Source: Macrolepiota albuminosa
Taxonomy: Eukaryota > Basidiomycota > Agaricomycetes > Agaricales > Agaricaceae
Reading direction: 5' to 3'
DNA length: 64,000 bases
Assembly: GCA_027475525.1 (NCBI GenBank)
Contig: JAMWFC010000115.1
Location: 62,001 to 126,000, forward strand
Below the pieces are notes generated by a model that saw only the letters and a program-made list of their open reading frames with translations, ran no database searches and had not been told where the DNA came from. Shown piece after piece: positions 46,731 to 60,144 of the stretch (positions are counted from its first letter, which is position 1; each line of letters starts with the position of its first letter). The position numbers and the translations under genes were made by a program.

Positions 46731-47760
46731 TCAGAGCTTCCTTTTCACCAGCTCGTAGTCTTTGCATTTGAGTAGTTGCCCCTTCCTCTTCTTGGTAATT
46801 GTCAGAGTGAGAAGAATACATTTATTGTTTATATGGCTGCTCACTAGTGCAAATGTTTTGTCCAGCAGTGTTATCGATCTCAAAACTGTTAACATCTTGT
46901 ACTTCCCTCCCCTCAATGGAACAACTGCAAAGGATACCTGCGCCGCAACTATATCGCTGATTCGGAAGGTCTGCGGTTTGATCCTCTTGAACCTTTGATT
47001 TGTGTGAGCATCTATGTTTTATGGTCGTTGTCCGTATATTCTTACGTTTTATCTCCTTCCAATGTTATCCTTGCTTGCGCATACTCGACGACATTGTCTG
47101 ATGTTCTCTTGAATATTCTTACGTTTTATCTCCTTCCAATGTTATCCTTGCTTGCGCATACTCGACGACATTGTCTGATGTTCTCTTGAATCCCTCTCGT
47201 GCAATTTTTTCAAGCAATCCGTTGGGGTCAGTATCCTTTTCGAACAGAATGTGAACTTCTCATTTGTCTGAGTCCTTTGCGGGTGTAAACACCCTATTGT
47301 TTGCATACAATATCTTGTTTCCTTCGTCTGACATTTCTTCCGACCATTTTTCCAGTTCGCCCTCTTTAAACTCCTGGTCAAATGCTTTGTATACTGTTTT
47401 CGCCGCAGCCATGGCATCGTCGAACTGCTGTGTGCCAAGCCCGTCCAGTTTTATTGACTGTTTGAGGTATTTACACTTCCGATTGAATTCACTACATCTC
47501 TATCAGCCATCTTCAATATGTATAGCATCATTGAATGCTCACTTTATAGATCCTCCTATCTTAAATGGAGGAAGATCTATGTCTGCTATTGCGTCGTACA
47601 CCGTGAATATTGCTTCCTTGTTTGTCACCTTGCCGTCCTGGTCTGCTAGTAGGATTCTCCATATTTTTGGGCTTTTGTACTGCCATACGACTACCGTACT
47701 TTTCTATTCTGGGTTCTTCACAAGACATTAACTCTATGTGTGGATGCGATACATATATAT
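46731..47760 (-). pseudogene. Remnant of a hypothetical gene
   Basis: Read leftwards. About 47690-47540: YKSPKIWRILLADQDGKVTN, then AIFTVYDAIADIDLPPF. About 47500-47150: EFNRKCKYLKQSIKLDGLGT, FKEGELEKWSEEMSDEGNKI, EVHILFEKDTDPNGLLEKIA. About 46900-46800: KYKMLTVLRSITLLD. These are coherent protein segments in order on one strand. They are interrupted by TGA/TAG codons (for example before EVHILFEK and between the first two blocks) and by a 77-bp duplication at 47037. It looks like a decayed single-copy-style fungal gene of unknown function, without a named domain that I can identify. Confidence 0.5.
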
Positions 47761-49132
47761 TTTCATTTTACCTGAAGAATGTCATGGAGTCATGCTTCCC
47801 CCCTATGCTTGTCATACTCAACATGTCGTTCCAATGTACTTCCTACGTTAATGTCCATTTAAATATCTTTTTATAATTCTAAAAGGCTTCATTCAGTACG
47901 CACTTGCATTGCTTTCATTGTACTCGTTGTCCATTTTTGTATATGTGTATGTGATGATAAGATAGGCTACAGAATGTCTGGTGAGCTGATACTGTCTCGT
48001 GTCGTGTTGCAGCCATCTATTATAAGCAACTTTTCAGGGTCAACTATCTGTATGGCTTCTTATTCTCATGTCGCGTTGCATTGGTCTGATGCAGACAACG
48101 TTTACAGGTTGTCTGTCTGTCTGGCTTCTTAGCGATTTGTACATATTTTATCCCTCCTATTCAACGTGTTTGGAAACGATAAGATCAACCCAATTTATTG
48201 GATCTCCCTATATGCTAATCCTCCAACTGTCTCACAGACAACTTCTTTCCCATAGATTCTCCCATCCCATAGGACTGTGTTCTTTTCCTTTTAGTTCGAA
48301 GCATGTACATTTCCGCATCGATATATTTATTCCGCTGTATCATTTTATTTGATTTTGGCTTATAGATTGTCTGTTCCCTGGATACTGAGTGGGTTACTTT
48401 GCTTCTAACATCTTTTAGGATTGAAATAGGTTAATTCAAACTGACTGATTGGTTTGCCTACATATTACCTATGTATTACTCTGTTATTACTACGGGATTG
48501 AACAAGGCTAATTCAAATTGACAATTTGGCTTGCCTATTGGTATCCCTTACTTCTTACACCGTTATGGCTACATTTCTCATAGTATCTGGATGTTTCCGC
48601 CTTTTTGCCTTTCTATGTCCAGACTCGCCGGTCTGGCACATGTAGAGCTTGTGTGAAGTGGCGGTTTCTTACACAGGCGTTGTCGTTTGATTTGTATTGA
48701 TTTATTTGTCTAAGCGTGTATTAATGGTTCTTTATCCGTCTCCCGAATGGGTGGCTCAAAACTTCTAACCCATCATTAACTCCGTGTTATTTTTCTTTTT
48801 ATTTTTTATTTCTATTTGTTTTAAATGTTTTTTACCCTATATTTGGCTTGTATATTCAGTTTGTTATTTTTCTTTTTATTTTTTATTTCTATTTGTTTTA
48901 AATGTTTTTTACCCTATATTTGGCTTGTATATTCAGTTTATCATGCAACCATGGGTACTCATACTAATATATTTGGTTTATTCAACCTTCGTTGCTTTTG
49001 ACGTTTATGTGTCCATTAGTCTGCTGGGATACCATAAAACCTGCGTGCTGCAGGCTTCCTTATCCTCAAATCTTTTGCTCCATCTATCTGTCCCTATATT
49101 TGTTTATATACATCGTTATACTTGATACTACC
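47761..49132. other. Intergenic, T-rich, no gene
   Basis: No coding frame supported. Contains the 77-bp duplication 48786/48863 of a T-rich block. Probably includes the promoter of the gene starting at 49133. Confidence 0.55.
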
Positions 49133-51981
49133 ATGCCCCCACGCAAAAAATCGAAGAAATCCACAGATAACCCGGATGATATGACGCGTTCTTTGTACAA
49201 ACAGCTGCAAGCTTTGTAAATTTATATCTATCTGCCTACGTCTTATTATTGTACTGATATATTTGACTAAGGAATGCAGACCAATTGAATGCATGCATTA
49301 TGTAATCATTCATATGTACGGTCTTGACATGTGCTATCAGTATATTTGCAGCTGTGTTAGCCGGCAACTCGCCTGTCGATGCCAATTCTGCATCTTCCTC
49401 TTCAGTCAAGCGCAAAATTGGTGTCGCCCGTGATGTGTACAACCTTGTATATCGTGTTGATGTCAATGATTGCTTATCATTTGTAGCGATAGTACGCCCT
49501 GTACGCCTTCGCCAAAGAAGAAGAGGGCCAGTGGCCCTTCAAGCATTGAGTCCCCGGTTATGTGCGTACTAGTGTTATGTTATTGACCTTCGGTTGACTG
49601 CCTACTGTTTATTTAGACGTGCCTTGGAGAAGCTTTCGGCCAGTACAGGTGATACACTGTCCACTCCAACTGGGCAAACTATGTTAGTCGGATTACACTA
49701 TTTGTAGTATGACCCCCCCTGAAAATGTTGTTTCTCGTATATCTTCAGGCGCAGTCGCACCCTTTCAGATAACCCTCAGGTTGCAGGGGTCACAAAATCG
49801 ACCACACGTATCCTTCCCAACATATAAGCTGATTCAGACGATAACTTGGTGTCTGACAATTCCCTGGATAACAGAAATAGCATCATAACTCTTGCAGAAA
49901 GCGATGGTTTGCCGAAAGGGTCAGTATTTTATTTTCAATTTTATTGTAAATACTGCTCATGTGTTGTGTCTTTTATTTTTATTCTTATTTGTGGTATCAG
50001 TACATATTGCGTTTGTAAACTGCCTGCCCATTCATTGGACGACAAATTCTATGCCACTAGTGAATCTATTGTCGATAAAGACGCATCCGACGACGGAGTC
50101 GACGGGAGTAGCTTTGAGTCATTGGAATTACCCAATGATGAAGCTGATACCGCAGACTTAGTTTTTTCAGACAGTGCGCCGATTGCATGTGTCAATTCTG
50201 ATAACAAATCCTTGGTGTTTGCTGCCTCTGCCGACGAACAAGAGTATGCTGATGATAACAAAGATTGTCGTGTTATGGAAGATGCCAGTACTTATGTACA
50301 TGGCGTCACTACTAAACACGATGATCCTGTCAATGTTGGTGCTGGTGAACATTATGATATTGAAGAGTAGCGTCTTATTATTTGTTTGATTGATTTCTGT
50401 ATTCTGATTTTTTTTTTTTTTTTTTTTTTTTGGTTAGATTTGACGGTGCTACTGATCCGACTGTTATGGTTACTAATCCTCCGGTTATGCAGCCGGACGT
50501 ACAGGATTCTATGTTCTCCTCTACATACAGTATGCTTCCTTATCTTCTGTATGTCTGTCTATAGTATCCACGTCGCAATATGTACCGGTCTGTTTCTATT
50601 TATTGACATATTTTTCGCACAGTTGCGTGTTCAATATCATACCGTATGGATATGATAAACAAATCAGTGACAGATCAGTGCGATTTGCATGTATATCGGC
50701 CGTGACATTGAAGATGACCGAAGAAAATGCAGAGTAAGTGCTTATGTTGTCTTGTTCATGTGCATCGTCATTATGCACGTGTATAGGTCTTTGATTCAAG
50801 GCCTATTGTGGGTTGAACATGGCTTATACGTGCATTCAGCTCGCATACATCCTGATAATCTTACTGCCAAATCTCGTCGCCTTGCTTTAAACCATGGGGG
50901 TAATGCCTTTTGCATCGACGTCATGTTTGGCGTCGTATCTGCTTCTCATCTCTTTGATTCCGGCGTAGAAGTCGGCAGTTACTCATCTCCTTATAAACAG
51001 AAACGTTTGATGATTGTGCCATTCCAGCAAGAATTCCTGCGTTCTATGGCCAATGTTGGAAATGCGTTGAGTTTGCATTCTGATCCCATGGGCTCTCATT
51101 CAAGCTATGGGATGGCCTTTGTAACCAGAGGCGAAGGGAAGAGCGTGTCCTTCAAAAACTGTAAATTTTCAACTTGCGTGTAGCATACCTTTGTGTTGAC
51201 ATCATTTTGTAGTGGGTGGCTACTCAGTGCCTGCCCTTACGAAGCCTCCTGTACTTACAGACGATTCGATGTTTTCTGTCAAATCTGCTCCTATCGTACC
51301 GACCCCGAAATTCAAGAATTCTATGGAAGCGGTAATAAATTATGAATCAACAGGTGTGTCTTCCATGTCATTATTCGTTGACTTCTCTATTTATTTATTT
51401 CCAGTGCCTGTATACGACGGTCGTTTGGAAACTGGACCTGCCTTTCAATTTTTGGCTGCTGACTTCAATGCTATCGCTAGTTGGCGCTCATACAATGATA
51501 ACACGTCCGATGTTCCTGAGGGGTCCGTTGTTGCCGTGGGTTACACAGCTGGATGGTTTGAAGGGTCCTCTTCAATGTATGTTGACCATTTATTATGATA
51601 TTCTTATTGGTTATCTATCTATTTATTTGTAGCTTCCTTTCGACTAACATCAAGTTCGTCATGGTTCTTCACACTCCTGATCTTGTTGTGGTTGGTGGTG
51701 CAGGCACCAGGCACATGGCATCCTTGTTGAGACCCGGTGGTCTTGAAGGGTCTGAATATGGCGCTCCGGGAGGGTCGAAAGATATTTCTTCTTCCGGTTC
51801 TGTGAGTGGTATACCCTCCGAACGCCGCAGTGCCAGCTCCAAGACGTCTCGCGATGCTGGTTCGACTGCTTCTCCCCGATCTGGTGTTGGTAGATCGGCC
51901 ACAAATCAGGGTGCTATCTCTAAGCCGGCTCGTTCTGCCGGGCTACCCAAGGGAAAAGGTAAAAATAAAGAAGCAACCTGA
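49133..51981 (+). CDS. Large spliced gene of unknown function
   Basis: Probable start ATG 49133 (MPPRKKSKKSTDNPDD). Exons whose borders and phases fit: 49487-49560, 49617-49682, 49749-49919, 50001-50367, 50438-50548, 50623-50733, 50787-51160, 51213-51353, 51405-51576, 51633-51981. The N-terminal joins (49133-49490) are unresolved. N-terminal part is Ser/Pro-rich with a KKKR patch, then a very acidic exon. The core (NIIPYGYDKQISDRSVRFAC, LLWVEHGLYVHSARIHPDNL, SDPMGSHSSYGMAFVTRGEG, VPVYDGRLETGPAFQF, SVVAVGYTAGWF, NIKFVMVLHTPDLVV) looks globular. The tail is Gly/Ser-rich ending in GKGKNKEAT. One in-frame TAA (49825-49827) needs an extra intron or marks decay. No domain recognised. It is 0.6 kb upstream of a JmjC-like gene on the same strand. 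Confidence 0.68.
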
Positions 51982-52584
51982 TCGCTGGCACATGGACCAT
52001 ATATAGTTCCTTTGATTTTCCGCGCTTGTCAATATAATTTTGATTTTGTTGTTTGCCGCATTCTGATCCCTTTGCTGAACTATCTCGTACCGTTTTTGCA
52101 TACATCACTCTGATTGACTACAAAATTTGGAGCAATGAATAAAATATACATTATTTGCAATGTGCCATTGGTCTCGTGTAAGAGTGTCGTGGACGGATAA
52201 AACTAACTCGGTATGACCTTTGTATTCATTGATATTATAGCGCGTATTTACTGTTTGATTGTTTTACTTGCTGAAGGTTGTGTCGTCTGTTTTGTATGAC
52301 TAATCCTTGTTGTTTGAATTGTATTTACTGTTTGATTGTTTTACTTGCTGAAGGTTGTGTCGTCTGTTTTGTATGACTAATCCTTGTTGTTTGAATTCGT
52401 CCATAGTTAATCCGCTATCAATTTAAATATGGGCCGCTATTACATATATAATTTTATTTACTGAAAATGTTGATTTTTTATTTTATACATATATATATGT
52501 GGTGCGTTAACACCCCCAAACCTCCATCTTGTCCTCTCTCCTGCCCTCTCCACATACACACATACTTTCTGATATTTTCGTTAT
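51982..52584. other. Spacer between two spliced genes
   Basis: AT-rich, no gene; contains the 77-bp duplication 52244/52321. Probably 3' UTR of the upstream gene and promoter of the next. Confidence 0.6.
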
Positions 52585-55500
52585 ATGTCTGTGACTTTCC
52601 TGCATCCTCACTTATCAAACAAGGCTTTTGCGTCCTGTTCCTGGTTCACTGATGCGCTGCTATCGGATGGAGATCTTGCTACCTGCTATGGACAAGACAT
52701 GGCAATCCACGTGAGTGAACATTGTCAACTCGTTTATTGTTGATGATACCATAAGTACATGCTGTTGTCGTTTTGTAGCAACTTGTGAGCCAGATAATTA
52801 CAGAGGAAGCTACGGTTTCTCCTGCCCGCAAGGATGATCAGTATTCTCTGTTTTGCGCTCTTATGGTGGGAGATGATGTGCCCATGATACCTGAAAAGAT
52901 CCTGACGGATGCTCGATTTCGGATTCTCATGGCCTATCGTGTTGTGGACGTATTTGAAATGATGAATGGGGGGGCTATTCGGAGACCCTCTTCATCTGGT
53001 CCCGTAGTTGACAACTACAAAGCAGTATGTGTCATTGTTTCTATTGGCTTTTATCAATTGGTCAAGTATGATATTTTATGTATTACCTAGCCTATGGGAA
53101 GCCTTAATAATATTCCTGCTCTACTGGAGAGATCCCAGAACGCCCTAAACTCTCATATACGTGCACTTCGATCCAAGGCGTGTAGAGATAAACAATTTGA
53201 CTCTTCCACGTATTATTTGTCGGAAGGCGATCCCTTGATTCGCTTGTACTCAAGTCTCGCTCGGCACGTTGGGAAAAAAAATGTTGTCACTACACTCATC
53301 AACTTGACCTCTGCGGCCCTGCATTTGGGATGTCTTCTTAAGGTACGTCAATGTCTATATTGTGTGTGTATTGTTAATGCTGAAAATATCGGTGCTTGTA
53401 TCAGGAAAATTTATTTCTGCCTACTGACATCGAGTCCATCGAGAGTATGATAGTTTCCGGGTACGATACTTTTCGGTTTAATTGTTATTTACATTTTATA
53501 TTTTGATACCGCAGGTCGGAGAATGACCAGTCTGGGCTTGTGCATATTTGCCAAGTTCACGGTTCAGCTCCTCAAGGTCGCACAACTGTTCTTCATAATT
53601 CTTTGTATATTGTGTTGGCTATATCGCCTCTCATGTTACTCAATCCTCGCGAGTATAATGAAGTGGGCGCGAAGGAAACAGTGTTCAAGGTGTGATTGTT
53701 CTCTCGCATGCCATATTGATAGTTAATTGTATCGTTAACGTGGTAGTTATGGAATCACATAGGAGGGCTAGAACGACCTCTTGCTGTAGTAGAAGTGGAT
53801 TGGGCGTTGTGGAAGGTGTTGTTTTCTGCAGCTCTAGGGGGGAACCTCTTAAAGGAACTCAGATCCACATTTCAACATCTGGAGGGGGTGGTGAGGGATG
53901 CCGCGCCTCATTGGCTGAACCTCGTTAACGGGTCTTCGTGCATCCCTGCTACCCTATCTTCGCTATCCGATGTAATTGATCAGCTCGATATGGTGGTATA
54001 TTCCGATGTTTTACCTTTTCCTGACAATTCTTTACTCCTGACCTCACTAACCAGAAGTGCCTCTGGTACCAACGTCCCTGTGCCCAACAATTCCCGTTTG
54101 TCTGCAATTACGTATGTTAACGAGTTCAATAACAACAGGCTTCACGATAAAGATGTGTGTCCTTCTCAATCTGCTGGTAGCGATCCGTATCATCCACCTA
54201 TCGATGATGACGATTCTTGCGATACTCGTAGGACACATATGTCGCCTTTATGGGATACTACCGACAATCCATTCAATGACGATGTCAATGCTGGCAGTAA
54301 AAATCCGAGCAATTCGACGAACAAAACTGGACGATTTGGTGGGCGTGATGCGGCAGACAGATGTCCGTCTTTTGTGTCTCCTCCACCATATTCTCTCAAC
54401 AATCATGACCCTTCTCCTTCTGACGGGCCTGCCAATGTTGATATCGATAGAAGAGGTGTACCTGGTAGAGATAACGCTAGCAATGATGATCAAGCAGTAC
54501 TCGATAACCCTAGTGTCAATTTGTCATTATCTGAGAACCCCATCAATGATGATCGCAATGTACTCAATATACCCAGCGTCAATCCGTTGTCCTCCGATGA
54601 CCTTGTTCCTCCACTGGACGAAGAACCTCCGGTTTTGGTTCCCAAAAGTAATGTATTGGGGGTGCGGTCGCGACGATCTGATAAAACAAGTAAACTGCCG
54701 TCTATTCCTTCTCTCACTCCCAAAAGGAAAAGACGAGCTCGCAAGAACACCAAAACCATCAAAGGTACGTGTGGTGACGGTATTGACAGGACACGGCCTA
54801 GCAAACGCATTCCTCGTGTCCTCATTGATTTGACTCTTGACGTTACTGTATGTACCCCGTTATATGTGATCACTATATTTCACTGTATATCGTACGACCT
54901 CAGGACTTGGAGTTCGACAATTCTGATATCAATGTATCCGATGACGTTGTATTCGTGACGGGGGAAAGTCCTGTCAAGTATGCAATTCACGGTACAAACC
55001 ACGCATATTGGTTTACTCCCAAGTTCCATGTAAGTCCTGTAATATCTGTTTCCGTAACTGCTGCTGAACACCCTACAGTTAACAGAGGATTTGCGATGGT
55101 TTTACTCACTCCACAAATTGGTCGTTATGGGGTCGACTAGACCAACGTTTATCAAGATTGCTTCTATGGATGAATTGACGGACCCCACTAATACCAGCAT
55201 TTCTAAATATCTGACCGATCACACTGCCGTATTGATCAAAGGCATCAACCATGTAGACAACGGATTTACCGGTGCAACACTGACCTCCATCTGCAACATA
55301 TACAGTGTTACCACCATTCATGGTATGCCTGTTTGGGTATCCTTGTGTTCCATTCCGTATACTTACATATGATAGATTTCACCTCGCTAGATACTCAACG
55401 TACGCGTAGAGGTTCCCCAGTTGATGTGTTTGCTGCTGTTTTGTCTGCGGAGCTGCGGGCTCTGAGCGCTCTCGATATGCCAGCAGTACGTGATCCATTT

Positions 55501-57310
55501 CCCATCTTATCCGTGTCCGGTGATTGGTTCACGTAGTCGCAAGTAAATGGTCAATCCTTGTACTGCGACTCCTCCAACCATTATCCGATATCTGACATGT
55601 GGTGGGCAATAGCGTCGACCGGATCTGCCCATCATTACTGGCACATTAGTTCTAACGGGTATGGCACTTTCTTACGGGTGGAAACGGGATTCAAGTTACT
55701 GTACGTTGCGCGACCAAAGTCAGGGTCTTTCGAGGATTTCGCTACCGTATCTATTTTTACGGATAAATACGTCATGCATGAGGCAAACGCTAACTTGTGG
55801 GATACCGAAGTGGTTGTATTGGAACCTGGTGACGTTTTGTGAGTGGTACCCTTATATTGCTGCATAGACGACATGACTGTTCCCGTAGTATTGTGCGCCC
55901 TAACGTGCCACTTTGTGTTGTGACACCGGTACCTTCCATATGTGTTGGAGGTCATTATTATCTAGCGACCACTCTTGCTGATTCTGTTATTGGGATATAT
56001 CACCATTTTGTGGGTAGTCAAACCCTCGCAAACGCTGATCACGGAACGGCATCTCATTCTATACTGGTTCGCATGCTCGTGCATTACTACCGCTATACAA
56101 ATAAACTTTTTGAGGGCAACCTAGGTAAGCATACCTGACATTGACTTCTAATTTTTAGTTTATTAAATTTATTTTTATTTAATTTTTTATTCTTTTAATT
56201 TTGTTTATTTATTCATTTATTTTTAGACCGGGAGTATCATCATGTGCCGGATTGGGATACCTGGGAAGGCGCCTTGTCTATTTTCTCACTATGCAATTAT
56301 TTCGAATTGCATAATGCTCTTATTAATTGGAACTACCCATTTCATATGGACGTCCGCACGTTTGAGTCATCTATCAAAAACCGCTCGAGGGCCTGCAAAA
56401 TTGTGTACTGGTACTTCCTGCGTCATACCTTTCGCAGGCCTGGTGATACTCTGAATGGTCATGATGCATTCCAGGCTATTTACTCCGTGTTTTTGGCTCG
56501 TCATGCTCACGTGCTTATACTACTTAAGAGAGCCGCTTGTGCGTCGGGAATACAAGGTGAGATTGAAGGGCTAGGTACATCTTCAGTTCAGACAGCGGTT
56601 TGCAAATGTATACGCAATGGGCCTGCATGGGATTATTTCAAAAATATGACAGCCAGTTCTTCTGACCGATCGTTTTATTGGGATGGACCGTCATACACCG
56701 TCAAGAAATTTACTTGTGATGCATACAGTGCGCTATAGTCTTGCTGCGTCAGTTTTTTATTATTATTGGTTTATTCATTTGTATTTACTAGATTGTCCTT
56801 ACCTCGATGGTCTGGTGTACGGAGATAAGGAAACGGCATATGAACTCGGGTACTCTCTATCACACATATCACCTCACCTGGATCGCAACAATCCTAAGGA
56901 TGATGACGTTTACAAAACCCTTGCATACAGCGATGGAGACAATTTTGATGATGACTTCGAATCAACAATCCTAAGGATGATGACGTTTACAAAACCCTTG
57001 CATACAGCGATGGAGACAATTTTGATGATGACTTCGAATCTCCTAATGAGGCTATAACTGAACCATATTCGCGTCGGTCTTTGGACCCTGAATCCTCGCC
57101 AGAGGAAACTGTTTTGCCATCTAATCGTTGTTTGCAACAGAAAGGATTGCCAATCTGTCTGACTGCAGGATCTGCTCGAAATATTCGCGAACGGGATCAT
57201 TCGTCTTTGACTGCATCAGAACACACTCATCGCCAAGGTACGTATTTATAATTGGAACACTTCTGTATTATCAGGTGGTTAATCAATTATTTGTTGTAGT
57301 CCGTCCCTGA
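52585..57310 (+). CDS. Thirteen-exon gene with a C-terminal JmjC/cupin-like region; iron-ligand Asp replaced, one internal TAG
   Basis: Exons: 52585-52710, 52779-53024, 53091-53342, 53405-53460, 53515-53689, 53747-54847, 54904-55029, 55079-55322, 55376-55838, 55889-56124, 56227-56715, 56792-57237, 57300-57310. Phases match at every join. With the 77-bp duplication at 56886 removed, the total is 3894 nt, 1297 residues plus stop. Residues 286-652 hold a Ser/Asp/Asn-rich linker with a KRKRRARK patch near 610. The region after 830 reads MWWAIASTGSAHHYWHISSNG, then GFKLLYVARPK, WDTEVVVLEPGDV, RPNVP and GGHYY, the beta-strand order of JmjC-type dioxygenases. The HxD pair reads H865-I-S867, so the Asp ligand is replaced; the distal His is H952. 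TAG at 55534-55536 (codon 829) lies just before this region. The family call rests on motif order only. Function, if any, is unknown. Confidence 0.66.
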
Positions 57311-58353
57311 ATTACATTATCCGACCCCTGACCTATATTATTTACATATGTCATGTTTACATTCGATGTGTCAAAAAAAAAAAAAATTGTGTTTGTATCT
57401 ATATACTAATGTAAATATTTGTGTGTTTTGCTAATACATTGATGTAATATGAATTGTACTTATACTCAGCGGCGTCTATACAAATGATTATATAATAACA
57501 AATTACGTGTCTTACCGAAGAGTTGTCTGTCTTGACGCTTGTGTAACAAATACCACCTTTCAAGTTATTAGTATGCGACTCATCACCTTTTTCGTTGAGC
57601 GATGGGCTAGTGTCTATCTGCTCGTCATGTGCAGATTATACATCCTTGTTGTATCTGCAAATGCATATAATATTGGGTAAGTTATACCCTATTAATTGAT
57701 GTTCACCTACATATTAAACTGAACTGAATGCAAACCAGACCCTCTTTACACGATGTAAAGCCTGTTGAACCACACTATTTCACCTACATATTAAACTGAA
57801 CTGAATGCAAACCAGACCCTCTTTACACGATGTAAAGCCTGTTGAACCACACTATGTGGTACACAACATTTCAAACGCAACCTGCATGCATTCAGAACGC
57901 AATGTATCATGCATGCAAATCGACCGTGGTGGTTCTGCACCTCTTATAGGTTTATGCACCCACCATATCAACCGATGTGATTATGCTGAGGTAAATCAGC
58001 ACCACTCTCATGTTGCCCTTTTACGTTACGTATGTTCGCGTCTATACGCATTCCGATGTCTTTCACAGTATTTGCGTATCGAACTAGACATTGCGTCAAT
58101 TAAATGGTGGTTTGTTTATCTGGATGGACAAATGTACAATTAACGGTCTCCTCATAGTTACATCGACCTATACAATTTGCTATACCCTTGGGTACATGTT
58201 TGCTGATTTTGGACTGGTATGCACACTGCGAGGATGTGTCATGTTTTACAAGTTCTATCAACCAGAGGACATATTCTACGGCATGATTTTGCAATTTCCT
58301 TGAGGGACTGTGTGTCCGGCACCAGTATATTTTGACGTGCTGTCAAATACGGC
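57311..58353. other. Spacer before the Helitron gene, no confident gene
   Basis: AT-rich, with a poly-A run near 57373-57386 and the 77-bp duplication 57702/57779. An open frame at 57805-58143 has no recognisable motif. If the Helitron has a nearby 5' terminus it should lie here or further left, but no diagnostic sequence could be fixed. Confidence 0.45.
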
Positions 58354-60144
58354 TTGTGTGATGCTGCAGTAATTGCACGTTTAATTGAAGAGGATGTTGA
58401 CCTTCCTGACGGCTGGCCGTCCTTTGTTTATGTACTCGCACTCAGGCACGTAATACTTACTATGGAGCACGCGAGTTGTCTCTATGCATATAATGTACTC
58501 CGTCTATCGATCATCTTACAAAACCATGTTCGTACACTCCACTACTCAAAGAGATACATATCGAGTTGTGTACTTCACTTTGGTGGTGGCAAGTTCTATT
58601 CATTTCCTGTAGAGGCAGTTAGTCTGTATGTGTCTGCCGGTCATGATCATGTCATGGTAGGGCGGGTGTTCAAATATGTTAATCATGTAGATGCCAGCGG
58701 TCTCACATCATATCCTGTGACAAAAGGCTTTGTGCATGCGCAAATACCTGTACGAGAGTTAATCAACCACTTGTCTATAAAAAATATCTGTCTGGTTGCC
58801 CGCATGCACGGCATCAGTATGAGTAGTTCTATACTGAAGGAAGAATTACCCTTTAAGTTTGATGGTCACAGTTGCCCATCGTGCGTCATCAACACTACGG
58901 TGTTATGGTCTGAACCAGATAAACAAATCAAAGACGCAGCACGGCGGGCAATCACCCATTGCACACGTAAACAGAGACGATCCTCATATCCTTGTCATCA
59001 TGGTACTCGTAGACATACCTGTAAATCCACATGCATTGAACAAAGCATCGCCGTACCTCTTGAACAAGAATATCCGGATCCAGATGAAAGTGTAGTATTT
59101 CCACCACATCTGCTTAGTAAGTCGCGAACCATGGATATTGTAGGAAATTTTTGTTCTGGCACAGGACAGAGATATTTCCACCACATCTGCTTAGTAAGTC
59201 GCGAACCATGGATATTGTAGGAAATTTTTGTTCTGGCACAGGACAGAGATACGTGAAGGAGGCAGGTTGTGCGGTGTGTGGTCTCCTACATCCTGTAGCC
59301 GATATGAATCCTCTCAAGAGTATGAAAGGTTATCTAGACATACTTTGCGTTCCAGGAGTCACCAAAATAGAACGATTATCCAATACAGATCGTGTTAGGG
59401 AGCTGAGAGGACTGGTAATTGATCACTCGTGTAAACACGTTTGTCGATTGTGCAGACAGCAACTGTTCAATGGGCTCGTTCCAAAAAACGCGCTAGCCAA
59501 TGGCTTTTGGATTGGCCCTATACCTGACGTGTTAAAACGCCTTAATTGGATCGAACAGATATTAGTTGCTAGGGTAAGAAAGTCCTTGTGTTATACTCAT
59601 GTTTCAGCCTCCGGTCTGAGCAAGATGAAGGTGCATCTTATTGCTTTTGAGTCACCTATTCAGAAGGTATATCAAGTCCTTCCACCTCCTGTAACCGACC
59701 TCGATGACATGATTGCAATTTTATTTTCTGGTCCTTGCAAGCCATCTGCTAAGGAGTTACAGAGGCTACCTCTGCTCGTGAGAAGACGGAATGTTCAGCA
59801 TGCGTTAGAATGGCTCAAACTTAACCATTCTTCATATAGCGATCTGGAAATATCGTACAGCAACTTAGAGGGATATCCTGAAGATGTTCCTCCTGTGTCC
59901 ATTGTTCATCGCCAAAGCGCTGACGAGGCTGGTACGATAGACCCACCGGTACATGAAGATAATAAAGAGTCTGGTGTCAACGCGGGTGATTGCCCCTTTG
60001 TTGTCCACGGCCTCACCGGTGATGCTTTATTAGCCAAGACTACGGATGAACTTAAAGGCCTTGCAATGCAACATTGGATGTCTAACGGAAAGGCTCTGCA
60101 TATTGGTCATTCTACATACCCCAAGAATACATTCAGCGATCTGG

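Noticed and set aside
49094..49466. Minus-strand ORFs at 49094-49466
   Set aside because: Opposite a spliced plus-strand gene with better splice and composition support; no motif.
54057..54833. 258-aa ORF in a second frame at 54057-54833
   Set aside because: Out-of-frame shadow of the long exon 53747-54847; splice phases on both sides select the other frame.
52585..57310. TET/JBP-type DNA-modifying dioxygenase for the 52585 gene
   Set aside because: Considered because such genes travel with fungal transposons, but the motif order visible fits JmjC/cupin better and the HxD Asp is missing; not claimed.
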